This document shows positions 15,632 to 23,098 of a stretch of 64,000 bases of DNA, one piece after another. Source of the DNA: Longitalea arenae (GTDB lineage: Bacteria > Bacteroidota > Bacteroidia > Chitinophagales > Chitinophagaceae); the NCBI RefSeq assembly GCF_016924755.1, contig NZ_JAFFJX010000001.1:558001-622000 (forward strand). The letters are read 5' to 3'. A program made the position numbers and the translations under genes. The notes under the pieces were generated by a model. That model searched no databases, had not been told where the DNA came from, and saw only the letters and a list, made by a program, of their open reading frames with translations. The first letter of the stretch is position 1. Every line of letters begins with the position of its first letter.

Positions 15632-16204
15632 ATGGACCCAAAACGGATGCTGAAAGAACATGTAGCGAAGATCGCTGCATTAACCGATGCCGAATTCGAC
15701 AATTTCTTTGCCCGCTTCGAGTTACAATCCTTTAAGAAAGGCCAGACCATTATTTCAGCCGGTGACAGAGTAAACCATGAATACTTTGTATTGAGTGGTT
15801 GCCTCAAAACCTTTTATATTAATGATGATATAAAAATGTACATTCTTCAGTTTGCCATGCCAACCTGGTGGGCGTCTGATTATAATGCATTATATAGTGG
15901 CGCCAAAGCGGCTGTTAGTGTTGATTGTGTAACAGATGCAGAAGTGCTTCGCCTGTCAAATGCCAACAGGGAAGAGATATGCAGCCAGGTGCACCAGGTA
16001 GAACATTTTTTTCGGTGGCGAACGAACAAAGGGTATGTGGCTTCGCAGAAAAGACTGCTGAGCATGATGAATAACGACGTGAAACATCGCTATGAAGAGC
16101 TGATGGCCCAGTATCCCGAGCTGTATAATATTGTTCCGAAACAGTTGATTGCCGCTTATTTGGGCGTTTCCCGCGAAACCCTCAGCCGCCTCTACAACTC
16201 CTGA
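15632..16204 (+). CDS. Crp/Fnr family transcriptional regulator
   Basis: A 190-residue regulator with an N-terminal cyclic-nucleotide-binding-like beta-roll (about residues 20-115) and a short C-terminal helix-turn-helix region (about 150-190, LIAAYLGVSRETLSRL). The recognition helix SRETLSRL is close to that of classical CRP-type proteins. No Fe-S cysteine cluster is visible, so oxygen sensing by an Fnr-type cluster is unlikely. ATG at 15632 is used rather than TTG at 15623. Two CRP-like palindromes lie between this gene and yceI, which suggests that it controls the downstream genes. Confidence 0.88.
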   Translation: MDPKRMLKEHVAKIAALTDAEFDNFFARFELQSFKKGQTIISAGDRVNHEYFVLSGCLKTFYINDDIKMYILQFAMPTWWASDYNALYSGAKAAVSVDCVTDAEVLRLSNANREEICSQVHQVEHFFRWRTNKGYVASQKRLLSMMNNDVKHRYEELMAQYPELYNIVPKQLIAAYLGVSRETLSRLYNS

Positions 16205-16206
16205 AA

Positions 16207-16247
16207 TGTGATGTCCATCACAAATTGTGGATAGTGATGTAGATCAC
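16207..16247. promoter_or_regulatory. two CRP/FNR-like palindromes upstream of yceI
   Basis: TGTGATGTCCATCACA (16207-16222) is a perfect 7-bp inverted repeat with a 2-bp centre. GTGAT-N4-ATCAC (16234-16247) is a second dyad, 26 bp away centre to centre. Both resemble the CRP/FNR consensus and lie 58-98 bp upstream of the yceI start. Confidence 0.7.
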
Positions 16248-16304
16248 GCAATCACCCTCCCGATCCATCGCATCTTTGTGTCGTAAACAAAAACACACAA
16301 AGAA

Positions 16305-16823
16305 ATGAAACATCAAAAATTCGAGATCGCCGTTGCTCAGAGCAATATCGATTGGACCGGCCGGAAAGTTACCGGCGCACATTTCGGAACCATTGCCGTA
16401 AAAGAAGGCACCCTTTCAGTAAATGATGGTAAATTAAGCGGTGGTCAGTTTGTGGTTGATACCACTTCCATTAAGATCCTGGATATTGATGATCCTGCCA
16501 CCAATGCCCAGTTCGCCGGCCACCTGGCTTCAGATGATTTTTTTTCCATCGAGCAATATCCCGAAGCGCGTTTTGAAATTACTTCCGTCAACGACAACCA
16601 TGTTGAAGGTGATCTCACCATCAAAGGCATTACCCATCCGGTGGGCTTTGATGCGAGTGTGCATATTGTCGGCAATACTTTATACGCTTTCGGGAAAATA
16701 ATTATTGACCGCACCAAATACGGCATCAGGTTCCGCTCTGGTAATTTCTTCACCAATCTGGGCGATACCCTTATCTATAATGATTTCGACCTGAAAGTAA
16801 ACATCACCGCTATTGCTGCTTAG
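16305..16823 (+). CDS. YceI family protein
   Basis: A 172-residue lipocalin-like beta-barrel of the YceI family, known to bind isoprenoid-type lipids in a hydrophobic pocket. Matching sequence includes STTSIKILDIDD-like strands, DDFFSIEQYPEARFEITSV and GDLTIKGITHPVGFD. No signal peptide is present, so this copy is probably cytoplasmic, unlike the periplasmic E. coli YceI. It is the first gene downstream of two CRP-like palindromes. A tautomerase and an SDR follow closely (gaps of 22 and 4 bp), so they probably form one operon. Confidence 0.9.
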   Translation: MKHQKFEIAVAQSNIDWTGRKVTGAHFGTIAVKEGTLSVNDGKLSGGQFVVDTTSIKILDIDDPATNAQFAGHLASDDFFSIEQYPEARFEITSVNDNHVEGDLTIKGITHPVGFDASVHIVGNTLYAFGKIIIDRTKYGIRFRSGNFFTNLGDTLIYNDFDLKVNITAIAA

Positions 16824-16845
16824 CAGCCATCTTAAAAAACATTTT

Positions 16846-17064
16846 ATGCCATTCGTAAAAATTGAAGTGACGCGTGAAGGCGTCACCCGCGAACAAAAGC
16901 GGCAACTCATCCAAGGAATAACCGATGTGATCACCAGTGTATTGAACAAAGACCCACAGCTTACCCATATATCCATAGCAGAAGTGGAAACAGACAATTG
17001 GGGCTATGCGGGGGAACAGGTATCGGTATTGCGTGAACAGGGTATAACCGCTGATAAAAAATAA
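16846..17064 (+). CDS. 4-oxalocrotonate tautomerase-like protein
   Basis: A 72-residue protein beginning MPFVKIEVTREGVTREQK. After removal of Met, Pro1 becomes the N-terminal catalytic base, the hallmark of the tautomerase superfamily. The helix REQKRQLIQGITDVITSVL and the strand ISIAEVETDNWGY fit the family. Such enzymes act as oligomers on keto-enol substrates. The start is set by the need for Met-Pro; the frame is open further upstream to 16813. It lies between yceI and an SDR gene in the same operon. The substrate is unknown. Confidence 0.88.
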   Translation: MPFVKIEVTREGVTREQKRQLIQGITDVITSVLNKDPQLTHISIAEVETDNWGYAGEQVSVLREQGITADKK

Positions 17065-17068
17065 AACC

Positions 17069-17803
17069 ATGAAAAAACAAACTATAATAATTACCGGCGC
17101 CTCTTCCGGTATCGGGAAAGAAGTAGCCAGGTACTTTCTGAAAAGAGGTGATAATGTTGTGATCAATTCTACCACCCGTGGTAAACTGGAACAGGCTTAC
17201 CAGGAACTGGGTGCAGGGCCTAACCTGGCCATGGTGGCCGGTGATGTAAGCAACAAAAGTACGGGTGAGCAACTGATGGCAACAGCTGTAGAAAAGTTTG
17301 GCTCCGCCGATGTGCTAGTAAACAATGCCGGCATCTTTGAAACCAGGCCTTTTCTGGAAGTAGATGAAGCTTATCTCGATCGCTTTTTAAGCACCAACCT
17401 GAAAGGAACCTTTTTTACCACACAGGCGGTACTGCCGCAGATGCTGAAACAACAGGATGGAGTAGTGGTCAATATCGGCACGCCACTCGTGCACCGGTCT
17501 TTAGGCGGTGTGCCCATTACAGCGCCCATGTCGAGCAAAGGCGCTATTCATTCACTCACCCTGCAGCTGGCAGCCGAATTCGGCAAACAGAATATTCGCG
17601 TAAATACTGTTGCACCAGGAACTATACGCACGCCTATGCATGGCGGCAATGCCGATACAATGGCGGGTTTGCACCTGGTAAACCGGGTAGGCGAAGCAGA
17701 AGATGTAGCTGAAATGGTGTACACGATCGCGAAGAGCAATTTCATCAATGGCGCCATCATCAACGTAGATGGAGGCCTGGCCGCCGGTCATCATTTGAAT
17801 TGA
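17069..17803 (+). CDS. SDR family oxidoreductase
   Basis: A 244-residue classical short-chain dehydrogenase. It has TGASSGIGKE near the N-terminus (residues 8-17), NNAG near residue 88, and a C-terminal NVDGGLAAG motif common in 3-oxoacyl-ACP reductase-like enzymes. At the catalytic site the usual Tyr-x-x-x-Lys appears as M-S-S-K-G (in APMSSKGAIHS): the lysine is kept, but Met stands where Tyr is expected. Atypical members of this family sometimes show this change, which may reduce or alter catalysis. It starts 4 bp after the tautomerase gene, so the two are coupled. Confidence 0.85.
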   Translation: MKKQTIIITGASSGIGKEVARYFLKRGDNVVINSTTRGKLEQAYQELGAGPNLAMVAGDVSNKSTGEQLMATAVEKFGSADVLVNNAGIFETRPFLEVDEAYLDRFLSTNLKGTFFTTQAVLPQMLKQQDGVVVNIGTPLVHRSLGGVPITAPMSSKGAIHSLTLQLAAEFGKQNIRVNTVAPGTIRTPMHGGNADTMAGLHLVNRVGEAEDVAEMVYTIAKSNFINGAIINVDGGLAAGHHLN

Positions 17804-17804
17804 G

Positions 17805-18266
17805 ATGATAATAATGTTATTAATAGCTTTGTTGTCTTGTCATGTGCAGGACAACAAAGCACAAAAAACAAGCAATATGCGCACGCAGCAGATACAGGAA
17901 ACGGATTCAGCAGCAATCGCCCATGCACTATCAGCATATTACTTTCAAGGGATCTATGAAGGCGATCTGGATAAACTGCACAAAGTGTATCATCCGGGCA
18001 CCTTGCTTTTTGGCGATGTGAAAGGACAACCATATGCCAAAACCCTGGCCTCTTACCTGGATGGTGTTCAGCAACGGCAAAGCCCAAAAGATTCCGGAAA
18101 GCCATTTAAGACAGAGATTCTGGCTATAAAAGTGGTTAATTCCATAGCCATTGCAGAAGTGACTGTACAAATGTATGCGTTCCTTTATCACGAATTTTTG
18201 TCCTTTCACAAGATCGATGGGCAATGGCGCATCGTCAATAAAATGATCAGTGACGTAAACAAATAA
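17805..18266 (+). CDS. lumazine-binding-like (NTF2-fold) lipoprotein
   Basis: A 153-residue protein whose short hydrophobic start ends in LLSC, a possible lipobox with Cys12. The rest fits the putative lumazine-binding/SnoaL-like NTF2 fold: AIAHALSAYYFQGIYEGDLDKLHKVYHPGTLLFGD, then a C-terminal strand ending in DGQWRIVNKMISDV. The start ATG overlaps nothing and lies 1 bp after the SDR stop codon, so it belongs to the same operon. Such proteins are small-ligand binders or isomerase-like; the exact function is unknown. A later start at MRTQQIQE would remove the lipobox and cannot be excluded. Confidence 0.75.
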   Translation: MIIMLLIALLSCHVQDNKAQKTSNMRTQQIQETDSAAIAHALSAYYFQGIYEGDLDKLHKVYHPGTLLFGDVKGQPYAKTLASYLDGVQQRQSPKDSGKPFKTEILAIKVVNSIAIAEVTVQMYAFLYHEFLSFHKIDGQWRIVNKMISDVNK

Positions 18267-18276
18267 ACGAAACACC

Positions 18277-19365
18277 ATGTGGTACAACACAAAAGCAACA
18301 GAACTCCTGGGCATTGAATATCCGATATTACAAGGTCCTTTCGGCGGTGGGCTTTCTTCGGTAGAATTGGTAGCCACAGTATCAAATGCGGGCGGGCTGG
18401 GTGGTTATGGCGCGTATACCTTAAGTCCGCAGGAAATTTATGACCTGAACAAACAAATTACAGCAGCTACCGACAAACCCTATAATTTGAACCTGTGGGT
18501 GTCTGATACAGATACTTTAAATGGCACAGTCACTGATGATCATTATGCACAGGTCAGCCGCTTGTTCAAACCTTATTTCGATGAGGTTGGTATTCCGCTG
18601 CCCGAGAAGCCGGCGCCATTTGCGTCACGCTTTCAAAACCAGTTACAGGTTATCTTGGATATACGTCCACGCGTCTTCAGTTTTATGTTCGGTACGCTGC
18701 CGCCCACTGTGTTGGAGCAATTTCATAAGCTCGGTATAAAAACAATTGGCGCAGCCACTACCCTTGATGAAGCGATTGCCTTGGAAGAGACCGGTGTAGA
18801 TATGATCATTGCATCTGGATTTGAAGCGGGTGGCCATAGGCCATCCTTTTTGGCTTCGGCCGAAACATCCACTACCGGAACTTTTGTGTTGGTGCAGTTA
18901 ATAAAAGAAAAGGTAAAAACGCCGATTATTGCCGCAGGTGGTATCGCCAACGGCCGCGGAATAGCGGCTGCATTAACGTTAGGCGCAGATGCCGTGCAGG
19001 TGGGAACCGCTTTTCTGGCTACTGATGAATCAAACGCCTTGCCCATACACCGGCAGATGCTGTTCTCGCCCCAGGCGAGGTATACGACCCTGTCAAGGGC
19101 TTTTACCGGCCGCTTAGGCCGTGGTATTACCAGCAGGATCGCCAAAGATGTAGCCGGAAAAGAGCACCAGTTCTTACCATTTCCGCTACAGACCACCTTT
19201 ATGTCATCACTAAGAAAAGCAGCACTCGATCAGCAAAAATGGGACATGGTCTTATTTTGGGGCGGACAAATTGCACCTTTGCTGAAACATAGAAAAGCAA
19301 AGCAACTGTTGCAGTCATTGATAGAAGAGACAGGCGCCTACTTTATGGCAAATAGTTCATCGTGA
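18277..19365 (+). CDS. nitronate monooxygenase family flavoprotein
   Basis: A 362-residue TIM-barrel FMN enzyme of the nitronate monooxygenase / 2-nitropropane dioxygenase family. Family signatures are the start ELLGIEYPILQGPFGGG, the glycine-rich TVSNAGGLGGYGAY, ASGFEAGGHRPS with the active-site His, and the phosphate-binding PIIAAGGIANGRG with GADAVQVGTAFL. These enzymes oxidise alkyl nitronates such as propionate 3-nitronate with oxygen, and related members are FMN-dependent reductases. The gene is 10 bp after the lumazine-binding-like gene and ends the Crp-linked operon. With the tautomerase and SDR it suggests a role in handling reactive small metabolites, which is an inference. Confidence 0.9.
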   Translation: MWYNTKATELLGIEYPILQGPFGGGLSSVELVATVSNAGGLGGYGAYTLSPQEIYDLNKQITAATDKPYNLNLWVSDTDTLNGTVTDDHYAQVSRLFKPYFDEVGIPLPEKPAPFASRFQNQLQVILDIRPRVFSFMFGTLPPTVLEQFHKLGIKTIGAATTLDEAIALEETGVDMIIASGFEAGGHRPSFLASAETSTTGTFVLVQLIKEKVKTPIIAAGGIANGRGIAAALTLGADAVQVGTAFLATDESNALPIHRQMLFSPQARYTTLSRAFTGRLGRGITSRIAKDVAGKEHQFLPFPLQTTFMSSLRKAALDQQKWDMVLFWGGQIAPLLKHRKAKQLLQSLIEETGAYFMANSSS

Positions 19366-19398
19366 AATAGCGGTGGCTGAAAAAAAACATGAAAATAT

Positions 19399-19433
19399 AT
19401 TTGACCCTTACCTTACGTCATACCCTACATTTG
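19399..19433 (+). promoter_or_regulatory. promoter of the MerR/TipAS regulator
   Basis: A -33 element ending in TTTG (19400-19403) and a perfect -7 element TACATTTG (19426-19433) are separated by 22 bp, at the long end for this promoter type. Long spacers are typical of promoters activated by MerR-family proteins, which would fit autoregulation. Confidence 0.55.
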
Positions 19434-19453
19434 TTTTCATCAATCAGTAAGCA

Positions 19454-20215
19454 GTGGAACAGTACTCCGTAAAAAAGCTGGCAGCGCTGGCAGGGGTGAG
19501 TGTCCGGACACTCCACCTCTATGACCAGATCGGTTTGCTAAAGCCTTCTGTGCGCACAGAAAAAAATTACCGCTTATATGGGCAGGCCGAGTTATTGAGA
19601 TTGCAACAGATCCTTTTTTATAAAGAGCTGGATCTGCCGCTCAAAGAAATTGCCGACATCCTGGATGATCCTGCATTTGATCCGGTAAAGGCCCTGGAAA
19701 ACCATAAAGCTGCTTTACAACAAAAGCATCAGCGGATAACCACCTTATTGGTTACGATTGACAAAACGATTGATCAACTAAAAAACGAAACCATGTTACA
19801 ACCCGAGGAATTATATGAAGGCTTTCCACCAGAAACAGTCGAAAGCTGGCAACGGCTGGCTGTAGAGAAATGGGGCGATGCTGTAGAACGCTCCAGGAAG
19901 CATTTGTTGCAGAAAACGAAACAGGAATTTAAAGCGCTGCAGCACGCAGCAAGCCTTAACTGGCAAAAGCTGTTCTCGATGCGTCATGAAGATCCCGCCA
20001 ATGAGCAGACTCAAAAGGAAATAGCGGTACATTACGAACTGATAAGGGAATTCTGGGGTACGGCTGGTATAACCGATAAGCAGGCGGCTGCCTATGCCGG
20101 TTTAGGCGACCTCTATATAGCAGATGAAAGATATACGATGATAGAGGGAAAACCCCAGCCGGAATTTGCGCAGTTTATGCAGCAGGCAATGAAGTTTTTT
20201 GCAGAAAGATTATAG
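19454..20215 (+). CDS. MerR family regulator with TipAS-type effector domain
   Basis: A 253-residue regulator. The N-terminal winged helix (about residues 1-72: SVKKLAALAGVSVRTLHLYDQIGLL) is typical of MerR, followed by a coiled-coil dimerisation helix (about 76-112). The C-terminal TipAS-type domain (about 140-252) ends in YIADERYTMIEG...FMQQAMKFFAERL. TipAL-type proteins bind thiopeptides and other drugs in this domain and then activate promoters. The start is GTG at 19454; no ATG lies at a sensible place, and the GTG frame begins exactly at the expected family N-terminus. A consensus promoter sits 21 bp upstream. Confidence 0.88.
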   Translation: MEQYSVKKLAALAGVSVRTLHLYDQIGLLKPSVRTEKNYRLYGQAELLRLQQILFYKELDLPLKEIADILDDPAFDPVKALENHKAALQQKHQRITTLLVTIDKTIDQLKNETMLQPEELYEGFPPETVESWQRLAVEKWGDAVERSRKHLLQKTKQEFKALQHAASLNWQKLFSMRHEDPANEQTQKEIAVHYELIREFWGTAGITDKQAAAYAGLGDLYIADERYTMIEGKPQPEFAQFMQQAMKFFAERL

Positions 20216-20243
20216 AAGTAACTCAGACACCATTCATGAAAAC

Positions 20244-20276
20244 AAGCCCCGCTCACCCGCGGGGTTTATTTTTTAT
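20244..20276 (+). terminator. terminator after the MerR-type gene
   Basis: CCCCGC (20247-20252) and GCGGGG (20259-20264) form a stem with a 6-base loop, followed by TTTATTTTTTATT. Confidence 0.88.
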
Positions 20277-20521
20277 TGTGCACTTGAATAACTTCGGATA
20301 AGCCTAAGCTGTAACATATTAATTTCCATTAATTTGAATTTGCGGTCAATTCGACATGTGAATAACAAAATGCGTCCGCCAATTTGTACTAAAAAAATTG
20401 GCAAATTTATGAACCTCCTTATATGACGATATCAAATTAGAATGTATTTTAGCGACCCGTTTCCACGAATTACAGGCAGACAGAAAGACTTTTTCAATAA
20501 AAAACAAAATCAACCAATCTT
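20277..20521. other. intergenic stretch with an inverted repeat
   Basis: No gene is seen here. GCCAATTT (20378-20385) and AAATTGGC (20395-20402) form a perfect 8-bp inverted repeat with a 9-base loop, ahead of the small coiled-coil gene. It could be an operator or a leader hairpin. The rest is AT-rich promoter sequence. Confidence 0.4.
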
Positions 20522-20764
20522 ATGGCCAAAGAAACCATTGCAAAGGAAAATCCGGTTACAGACGCATTAAAGAAATTGAAGGAAGAGGAAGCGGAACTGA
20601 TGGGTAAATTAAAACCTGTTCAGGAAGCGATCAGCGCCCTTGAAAAGATCCTTGACAAATCAAGCAAGAAAGCTGCCAAGCCTTCGAAAGAAGCAGCCGG
20701 TGAGAATTTATTTGCTGAAGAAGGCGCCACTGAAGCAGCCGAAACTCCTGAAGCACTTAACTAA
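20522..20764 (+). CDS. small charged coiled-coil protein, unknown function
   Basis: An 80-residue protein, very rich in Lys, Glu and Ala. Residues about 11-46 show heptad spacing of hydrophobics (ALKKLKEEEAELMGKLKPV, QEAISALEKIL), predicting a coiled coil, followed by a disordered Lys/Glu/Ala tail. It has no signal peptide and no recognised family. The gene stands alone between its own upstream region and a strong terminator at 20809-20838. The terminator, the ATG at 20522 and the clean amphipathic pattern support a real gene. It may be a nucleoid- or translation-associated small protein, but this is only a guess. Confidence 0.65.
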   Translation: MAKETIAKENPVTDALKKLKEEEAELMGKLKPVQEAISALEKILDKSSKKAAKPSKEAAGENLFAEEGATEAAETPEALN

Positions 20765-20808
20765 AGACATTAAAGCGGAACAGTTGAAATGTAACAGACG
20801 CTTTAAGA

Positions 20809-20840
20809 TTGCAGGGTATTTTACCCTGCAATTTTTTTTA
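20809..20840 (+). terminator. terminator after the small coiled-coil gene
   Basis: TTGCAGGGTA (20809-20818) pairs perfectly with TACCCTGCAA (20822-20831), a 10-bp stem with a 3-base loop, and runs into eight Ts. The stretch from here to 21073 holds no recognisable gene or site. Confidence 0.92.
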
Positions 20841-21073
20841 ATTGAATATACGGCTACTCCTGTAAGTAACACCTGCTACATATAAAAAAGCGCCAACCCC
20901 ATTCACAAGCTAAACCAGGATCCGGCGGGTTCGCCAGCTTAATCTGCCCTGGTAATTACTGCTAATTATTTCCTCACTCCTGACATAAGGCTGTCATAAG
21001 CCGGTTTTAAATTTGTAACCCGCAGGACAGCTGCTTTTCCGTATACAAATCTTATGCATTAAATAAAGATGAG

Positions 21074-21646
21074 ATGCAAGAAATAGAAGTATTCTATCCT
21101 AAAAGCGTCGCAGACTGGCGAAAATGGTTGCAGAAAAATCACCTTTCGAAACAGGCTGTATGGCTTGTTTTTTACACCAAAAGCTCAAAAAGGAAATCAA
21201 TTACCTGGAGCGATGCAGTTGATGTTGCCCTTTGCTTCGGTTGGATAGACAGTAAGAAGATCAAAATAGATGAAGAAACATCACACCAGTTTTTCAGCAG
21301 GCGAAAACCAGGAAGCACCTGGTCAAAGATCAATAAAGAAAAAGTGCAGCGCTTGATCGACAAGGGGCTTATGTCGGAAGCAGGGCACCAAAGCATTGAA
21401 GTGGCAAAGCAAAATGGTTCATGGACGATCTTAGACATCGTTGAAGAGCTGAAAATACCCAAAGATCTGGAGCAGGCGTTTCAAAAACACAAAGGTTCGA
21501 AAGACTATTTTCAAAGTTTAAGTAAGTCTTCAAGAAAAGCGATGTTGCAATGGCTTGTGCTTGCCAAACGTCCCGAGACGCGGCAAAAGCGGATAGACGA
21601 AATTGCCACCCTGGCAAGCCAGAAAAAGAAGCCCAAACAATTCTGA
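21074..21646 (+). CDS. YdeI/OmdA (OmpD-associated) family protein
   Basis: A 190-residue cytoplasmic protein of the YdeI/OmdA family. It shows the N-terminal block SVADWRKWLQKNHL, VWLVFYTK, then SITWSDAVDVALCFGWIDSKK and the conserved FFSRRKPGSTWSKINKEKV. The C-terminal part (about 125-185) is Lys-rich and carries the repeat KSSRKAMLQWLVLAKRPETRQKRIDEI. Members have been linked to resistance against polymyxin or bacteriocins, but their biochemical activity is not established. The gene stands alone, well separated from its neighbours. Family membership is clear; the function is not. Confidence 0.88.
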   Translation: MQEIEVFYPKSVADWRKWLQKNHLSKQAVWLVFYTKSSKRKSITWSDAVDVALCFGWIDSKKIKIDEETSHQFFSRRKPGSTWSKINKEKVQRLIDKGLMSEAGHQSIEVAKQNGSWTILDIVEELKIPKDLEQAFQKHKGSKDYFQSLSKSSRKAMLQWLVLAKRPETRQKRIDEIATLASQKKKPKQF

Positions 21647-21817
21647 GATTTCTACTACATAAGTTGTATCGCTGCAATTACCAGATCCGGTGCTGTAATA
21701 TTAAACTTTTCCAGTTACAAGAATAAACAGTTGGCTCAGTTACAAGTTTTGTGGATTGAAAAGAAGAGCTCGAAGCTGTTGCATGAAAAGGTAATTTTTT
21801 GCCAGGTGCGATCACAC

Positions 21818-21862
21818 CCAAAAACAAAAACCCCGCATAAATCTCTTTACACGGGGTTTCAA
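21818..21862 (-). terminator. terminator of the tRNA-Arg transcript
   Basis: AAACCCCG (21828-21835) and CGGGGTTT (21852-21859) form an 8-bp stem with a 16-base loop. On the minus strand the stem runs into TTTTTGTTTTTG, 32 bp beyond the tRNA 3' end. Confidence 0.8.
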
Positions 21863-21893
21863 ACTTTCGTTACTTCAAATGAACATGTGAGAG

Positions 21894-21965
21894 TGGTCTC
21901 GCCCAGAATCGAACTGGGATATCAAGTTCCGGAGACTTGCGTACTATCCATTGTACTACGAGACC
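21894..21965 (-). tRNA. tRNA-Arg (anticodon CCG)
   Basis: On the minus strand the acceptor arms GGTCTCG/CGAGACC pair perfectly. The D arm is GTAC-AATGGATA-GTAC. The anticodon arm CAAGT-CTCCGGA-ACTTG gives anticodon CCG (Arg, codon CGG). The variable loop has four bases and the T arm is CCCAG-TTCGATT-CTGGG. The discriminator base is A and CCA is not encoded, which is common in Bacteroidota. The mature length is 72 nt. A 7-bp tandem repeat starts only 26 bp upstream of the 5' end, where promoter elements would be expected. Confidence 0.96.
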
Positions 21966-21990
21966 AATATTTTTTTAAGAACTCCGCCTT

Positions 21991-22074
21991 CCCATTGCCC
22001 ATTGCCCATTGCCCATTGCCCATTGCCCATTGCCCATTGCCCATTGCCCATTGCCCATTGCCCATTGCCCATTG
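21991..22074. repeat. 12 exact copies of the heptamer CCCATTG
   Basis: Twelve uninterrupted copies of CCCATTG run from 21991 to 22074, followed by a partial CCC. The array lies directly upstream of the tRNA-Arg gene, on its promoter side, starting 26 bp from the tRNA 5' end. Perfect repeats of this length are prone to copy-number change. From 22075 to 22307 nothing further is recognised. Confidence 0.97.
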
Positions 22075-22307
22075 CCCGACGGGCGGCAAATTTACATTAA
22101 AATTGCCAAATCTCCTCAGCCCTGATAATTAATGCGATATTAAGGAAAAAAACTCCCCAGATTGCCTTTTGACCACAGTTCCCACTGGAAATTCAGGCGC
22201 CTGCAGGTTGACGGCATCGGAACTGCTAAGTTCCCGAAACACAAGCACTGTTCCCGGTAGCGCGGGCCGATGTTATTCCACAAGACTGGTGTCCATGCCG
22301 CAAACAC

Positions 22308-22916
22308 CTATTTTTTGAACTTACTGGGTTTATGTTGCTCCTTTTCCGTAACCACATGATGTAAGGTCTCATATTGCAGCCCCGACGGCGTAGCCTGCAC
22401 CTGCATCACACAGCCATAACTGATCTTAAAAGCGCCAAATGAATCAACCAGCGGCGTTTGCGTAATATGCGCCAAAATACTCCTGATCACGCCTCCATGC
22501 GTCACGATCGCCACAGGCTTGGGCCCCTCAACGATCCGCTTGAAACATTGCGTAACGCGGCTATGCATCTGGATATAACTTTCTCCCCCCGGTATACACA
22601 CATTTACAAAGTCTTTCATCCAGGGATCGATCACCTCAGCCGGAATGGCATCCCAATGTATGCCCTCCCATTCCCCACAGGCCAATTCCATCAGGTCTGG
22701 TTCCAAATTAATAGCATGATTGGGAAATAAATAGCTGGCCAGTTTATGGCAGCGGATGAGCGGACTGCTATACACCTGCTCAATGTTGTCAGGCAGCGCA
22801 TGCTGGATCTGCGCAGCTTCTTCCTTAAAACTTTCAGTTACATCGATGTCCAATTGCCCATAACAAAGGCCTTTTTCAATGAGTGGGGTGGTATGACGTA
22901 TAAGGTAAATTGACAT
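22308..22916 (-). CDS. cobC: alpha-ribazole phosphatase-like histidine phosphatase
   Basis: A 202-residue phosphoglycerate-mutase-like phosphatase. The catalytic His is in the N-terminal IYLIRHTTP motif (His8), the partner Arg in SSPLIRCHKLA, and the second His in IVTHGGVIRS. Sequence style and position as the last gene of the B12 cluster, after cobS, support the CobC role: removing the 5'-phosphate from alpha-ribazole phosphate or adenosylcobalamin 5'-phosphate. The C-terminus is Lys-rich. A 182-bp gap holding an octad repeat separates it from cobS. A general phosphatase role is the main alternative. Confidence 0.85.
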   Translation of the reverse strand: MSIYLIRHTTPLIEKGLCYGQLDIDVTESFKEEAAQIQHALPDNIEQVYSSPLIRCHKLASYLFPNHAINLEPDLMELACGEWEGIHWDAIPAEVIDPWMKDFVNVCIPGGESYIQMHSRVTQCFKRIVEGPKPVAIVTHGGVIRSILAHITQTPLVDSFGAFKISYGCVMQVQATPSGLQYETLHHVVTEKEQHKPSKFKK

Positions 22917-22922
22917 GGAAGC

Positions 22923-22959
22923 AAGTTAATAAGTTTGAAAGTTAACAGGTTGACTAGTT
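22923..22959. repeat. 8-bp-period array ending in AGTT
   Basis: Five short units, each ending in A/G-GTT or AAGTT, end at 22927, 22935, 22943, 22951 and 22959, a period of exactly 8 bp. The array begins just upstream of the cobC start codon. Confidence 0.75.
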
Positions 22960-23098
22960 AACCACCAATAAAATACCAGGAAATTTTCCTTTGCAATACC
23001 CTTGCCAACTCAATGTGTTACCCAGTAAACAGGGTAAGGCAAACGCCTTACTCCATGCCGCCGGCGGGGCCACCTGCTCTATGCGCTCGTTCTGTCAA

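Noticed and set aside
21991-22074. CRISPR array for the CCCATTG repeats
   Set aside because: The units are contiguous with no spacers and no cas genes are present.
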